Positions 21,801-24,800 of a stretch of 29,633 nt of DNA are shown here, piece by piece. The stretch spans positions 813,345 through 842,977 of the forward strand of contig NC_049989.1 of the NCBI RefSeq assembly GCF_000003815.2, written 5' to 3'. The stretch is from Branchiostoma floridae. Taxonomy: Eukaryota; Chordata; Leptocardii; Amphioxiformes; Branchiostomatidae. The first letter of the stretch is position 1. Each line of letters opens with the position of its first letter. The translations under genes were made by a program, and so were the position numbers. Below the pieces are notes generated by a model. It was not told the origin of the DNA. It searched no databases and saw only the letters and a list, made by a program, of their open reading frames with translations.

Positions 21801-24800
21801 TTTGCCCTACAATGTAAATTTGTGGTGTACATACAAGCACCAACACAATTATGTGAAGGATGATTGACCAACTTTTCTGATTTCTATGCTTAGGTACATA
21901 TTTTCGTTTGAAAACGTTGAAAATAACCCATAACTCTCCCTACCTCCAGTTTGTCCTGATACTGGTCCAACAGTTGATACATGACAGCAGGTGTGATGTC
22001 TGGGTGCAGCTGCAGGGCACCTGACAGGGCAGCTGCAGCAGATGTCCTGGTGACATCCACATGGTGAACAATGTCCTCCAACATCAGGGTACACAACAGG
22101 GGGTCCATCTCACAGTCAGCTCTCTCCCACAGCCTGGGGCAGATCAACAAGTGCCACAACATTTTGCTGACTTATCTCACAGAGCAAGACTTAACTCAAA
22201 GTCCTACATCAGAGGTTAACAACATGGTTGGTTAACAAGGTTACCCACCCAAAAAAACGTTTATGTACATATAGTCCGTCTTGGTGACAATAATTAATGC
22301 TTCTACTGTTGATATACATCATTACAGTGGAAAGGTTTCAGTCCCAAACATGACTACGCTTAATCCAGCAAGTGTATTCTCATGTCTTCTCTGTTTATTG
22401 CCAAGTCACATGACAGGACTCACTTTGTAGCAATCTCCTGGTTTTTCTCCTGGGGGTCATACCTAGCCACCCAGACCCGCTGTACAACCTTCAGTGTAGC
22501 ATCAGCATCTGTGTCCATTCTGGGCAGGACAGGGACTAGTGTGGACAGGCCCTGGAGAATGGAAACATCACAACATCAGGACTCTTCACACCTGCTGACA
22601 AGTGGGTATTCATCCCACTAACCATGGCAGAAACCTGCTGACATTACAAAATGTAGCACTTTCCTTTTGTCTGCCACATTAGACATTCGACACTACGCAT
22701 ACGCCAACCACAATCAGACGATTTTCAACATTGTTGATGACGCCATTTCCAATTCTGAGTTTTGATTGCTTCTCAAAGACTAAAGTTGATACAAACAGTG
22801 GCAATATTACATCCCAGCTGTTGTATGTTCTACTGTAACAGACATTTGAAGTTTCAAACAATGACTAGTAAATGTGTACCTCCAAGGCAGCTTCTCTCAC
22901 TGGTGCTGCAGGGGCCTGTAAGGCTTCCAGGAGAATGTTAATCTCCCCCATGGTACAGGTGGTACAGCCCACATCACCATTGGCACACAGGCATGTTGCA
23001 GCCACAACAGTCTTGGCAATATTCTGCAAGACCGACGTAATAAATGAACAAATTAAATCAATGTTTATTAGGCTAATCAAATACATACTCAACATGGTTT
23101 CAGATGGGATTTTTTTTAGGCCCAATCTAGACACAGTTTTCCGACAGACAGAGATGTCGGGAGGGATCTAGACCGTAGGAGGCGGGACATGGGATTGCAG
23201 TCATATAACAAATACGCGTGATTTTCAAAATGGCAGAAGAACAGTCAGCATTTCTGCTCATGACAGATCAAATGATGTTCTCTCTGTATCTCACTAGCGT
23301 GTTTTTAAACATGAGAATATCAGGAATGACTACACCTCTTAAGCTATCGGGCGAATACCCAGTTTTTAACTGGACTTTCCGGGAGACATTTTGCTGACAT
23401 CTTGGCGGCGATATCTGCAGTTCCATCTAGAGGCTGAAAAAAGCTGTCGGTGACAAGCTATCGGCTTGCAGATATCAGGAAAAACTGTGTCTAGAACTCT
23501 AGATCGTGCCTTAGGGTTGAGTTAGGTTTGGGATGTTAATAACTGTTACAATTCATGATTACCTATCTGACCCATCACAACACATGAACATTTCATGACG
23601 CTGTGAGCAAAAATTCAATGATGACTTTTGCATTCAAAATACAATCATACAAGTCATGTAGTATCTTTCAACTGCTAACATACATGTACATGTACATGAT
23701 TGTAAGTGTAACTAGAAAAGCTGTTTGTTGTGCCAGATGGTGGTTATAATAATCATCTGGTGTATTTTATACCAGAGATATATTACCCATCTCATCATTT
23801 CAAAAATATTAGACATAGAAAACTGAACATCCTACCTGCATTTCCAGCCCGGAGGTTCCGATGACATTGCACAGGAGTTGCAACATTTCTTCACGAGGCA
23901 GTAAAGCCGGGCCACTCTGTGATATTGACAATTCATTTATTGAATAAATCAAAACAAAAATCAAAAGCCAATTATATCTGGATGTCCCAGTAAAATATTG
24001 TAACAAGTGACCCTAGTGAGAGGAAAGATGTACAGTATACAAATGTTTGTATCAACCCACAACCCAACAAATGAAATACTCAATCGCAGTGAAAACAACC
24101 ATTACAACAAGCATCTATTAGAAAACTAATTCAATGATACTGCATTACCTCATCCTCCTCTGCTCCTCTCAACCTTGTGTGCTCCTCGATGACTTCAATA
24201 GCCTTTCCCATGACCTCCAGGTCACCTTTGATTTTGGACCCTCCATTTTGTAGAACATATTTCAGCAAAGGGAAGAAGTATGCAAATCTCGGCGCAGACA
24301 GGGGACCAATCAAAAGTCTGCTTTTATTTTCAGATGGAACAGTCTGAAGGTGAAGAAGTTGAACAGCTCGGGCAGCCATGTGAACAAGCTCTTCTTGACA
24401 CCAAGCTGGGTCCACAATGGCAGCAGGCTCAGATAGTCTTAGCGTTGTATATGCTATCAAAGTTCCTGTAGAATAGCCAGAAAATAACGGGACAATTTTT
24501 AGAACCAACGCACAATGTTCCAGTTAACATTTCAGCTTTAAATTGTATTTTGGCATGTAAACAGTGTGTTGGAGTTGAATGTAAGTTCATCTGTGACGGA
24601 AGTAAACATTATGTGACAATTTTAACACTGCCTAGCACCTTTGACCCTTTACTGACGTCACACTTCTGTTCCGGATGTTTTTGGTCATTACAACTTGAGA
24701 AGGATCAGAGGACTGATCGAAAGCTTGTTGGTAAGCGCTTTATTTTGTGTACGGATATAAAGTGTTAAAATTGTAACATAGTGTGTTGGAGTGTAGAATG

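Noticed and set aside
23230-23394. 54-codon plus-strand ORF ([11 protein letters not shown]...) as a small gene
   Set aside because: It lies inside a TIR-bounded repeat, has no recognisable domain, splice or promoter signals, and is short enough for chance.
24550-24768. 72-codon plus-strand ORF with several cysteines
   Set aside because: No family resemblance; Cys spacing does not form a known zinc-binding motif. The motif cluster in the same place is more convincing as regulatory DNA.
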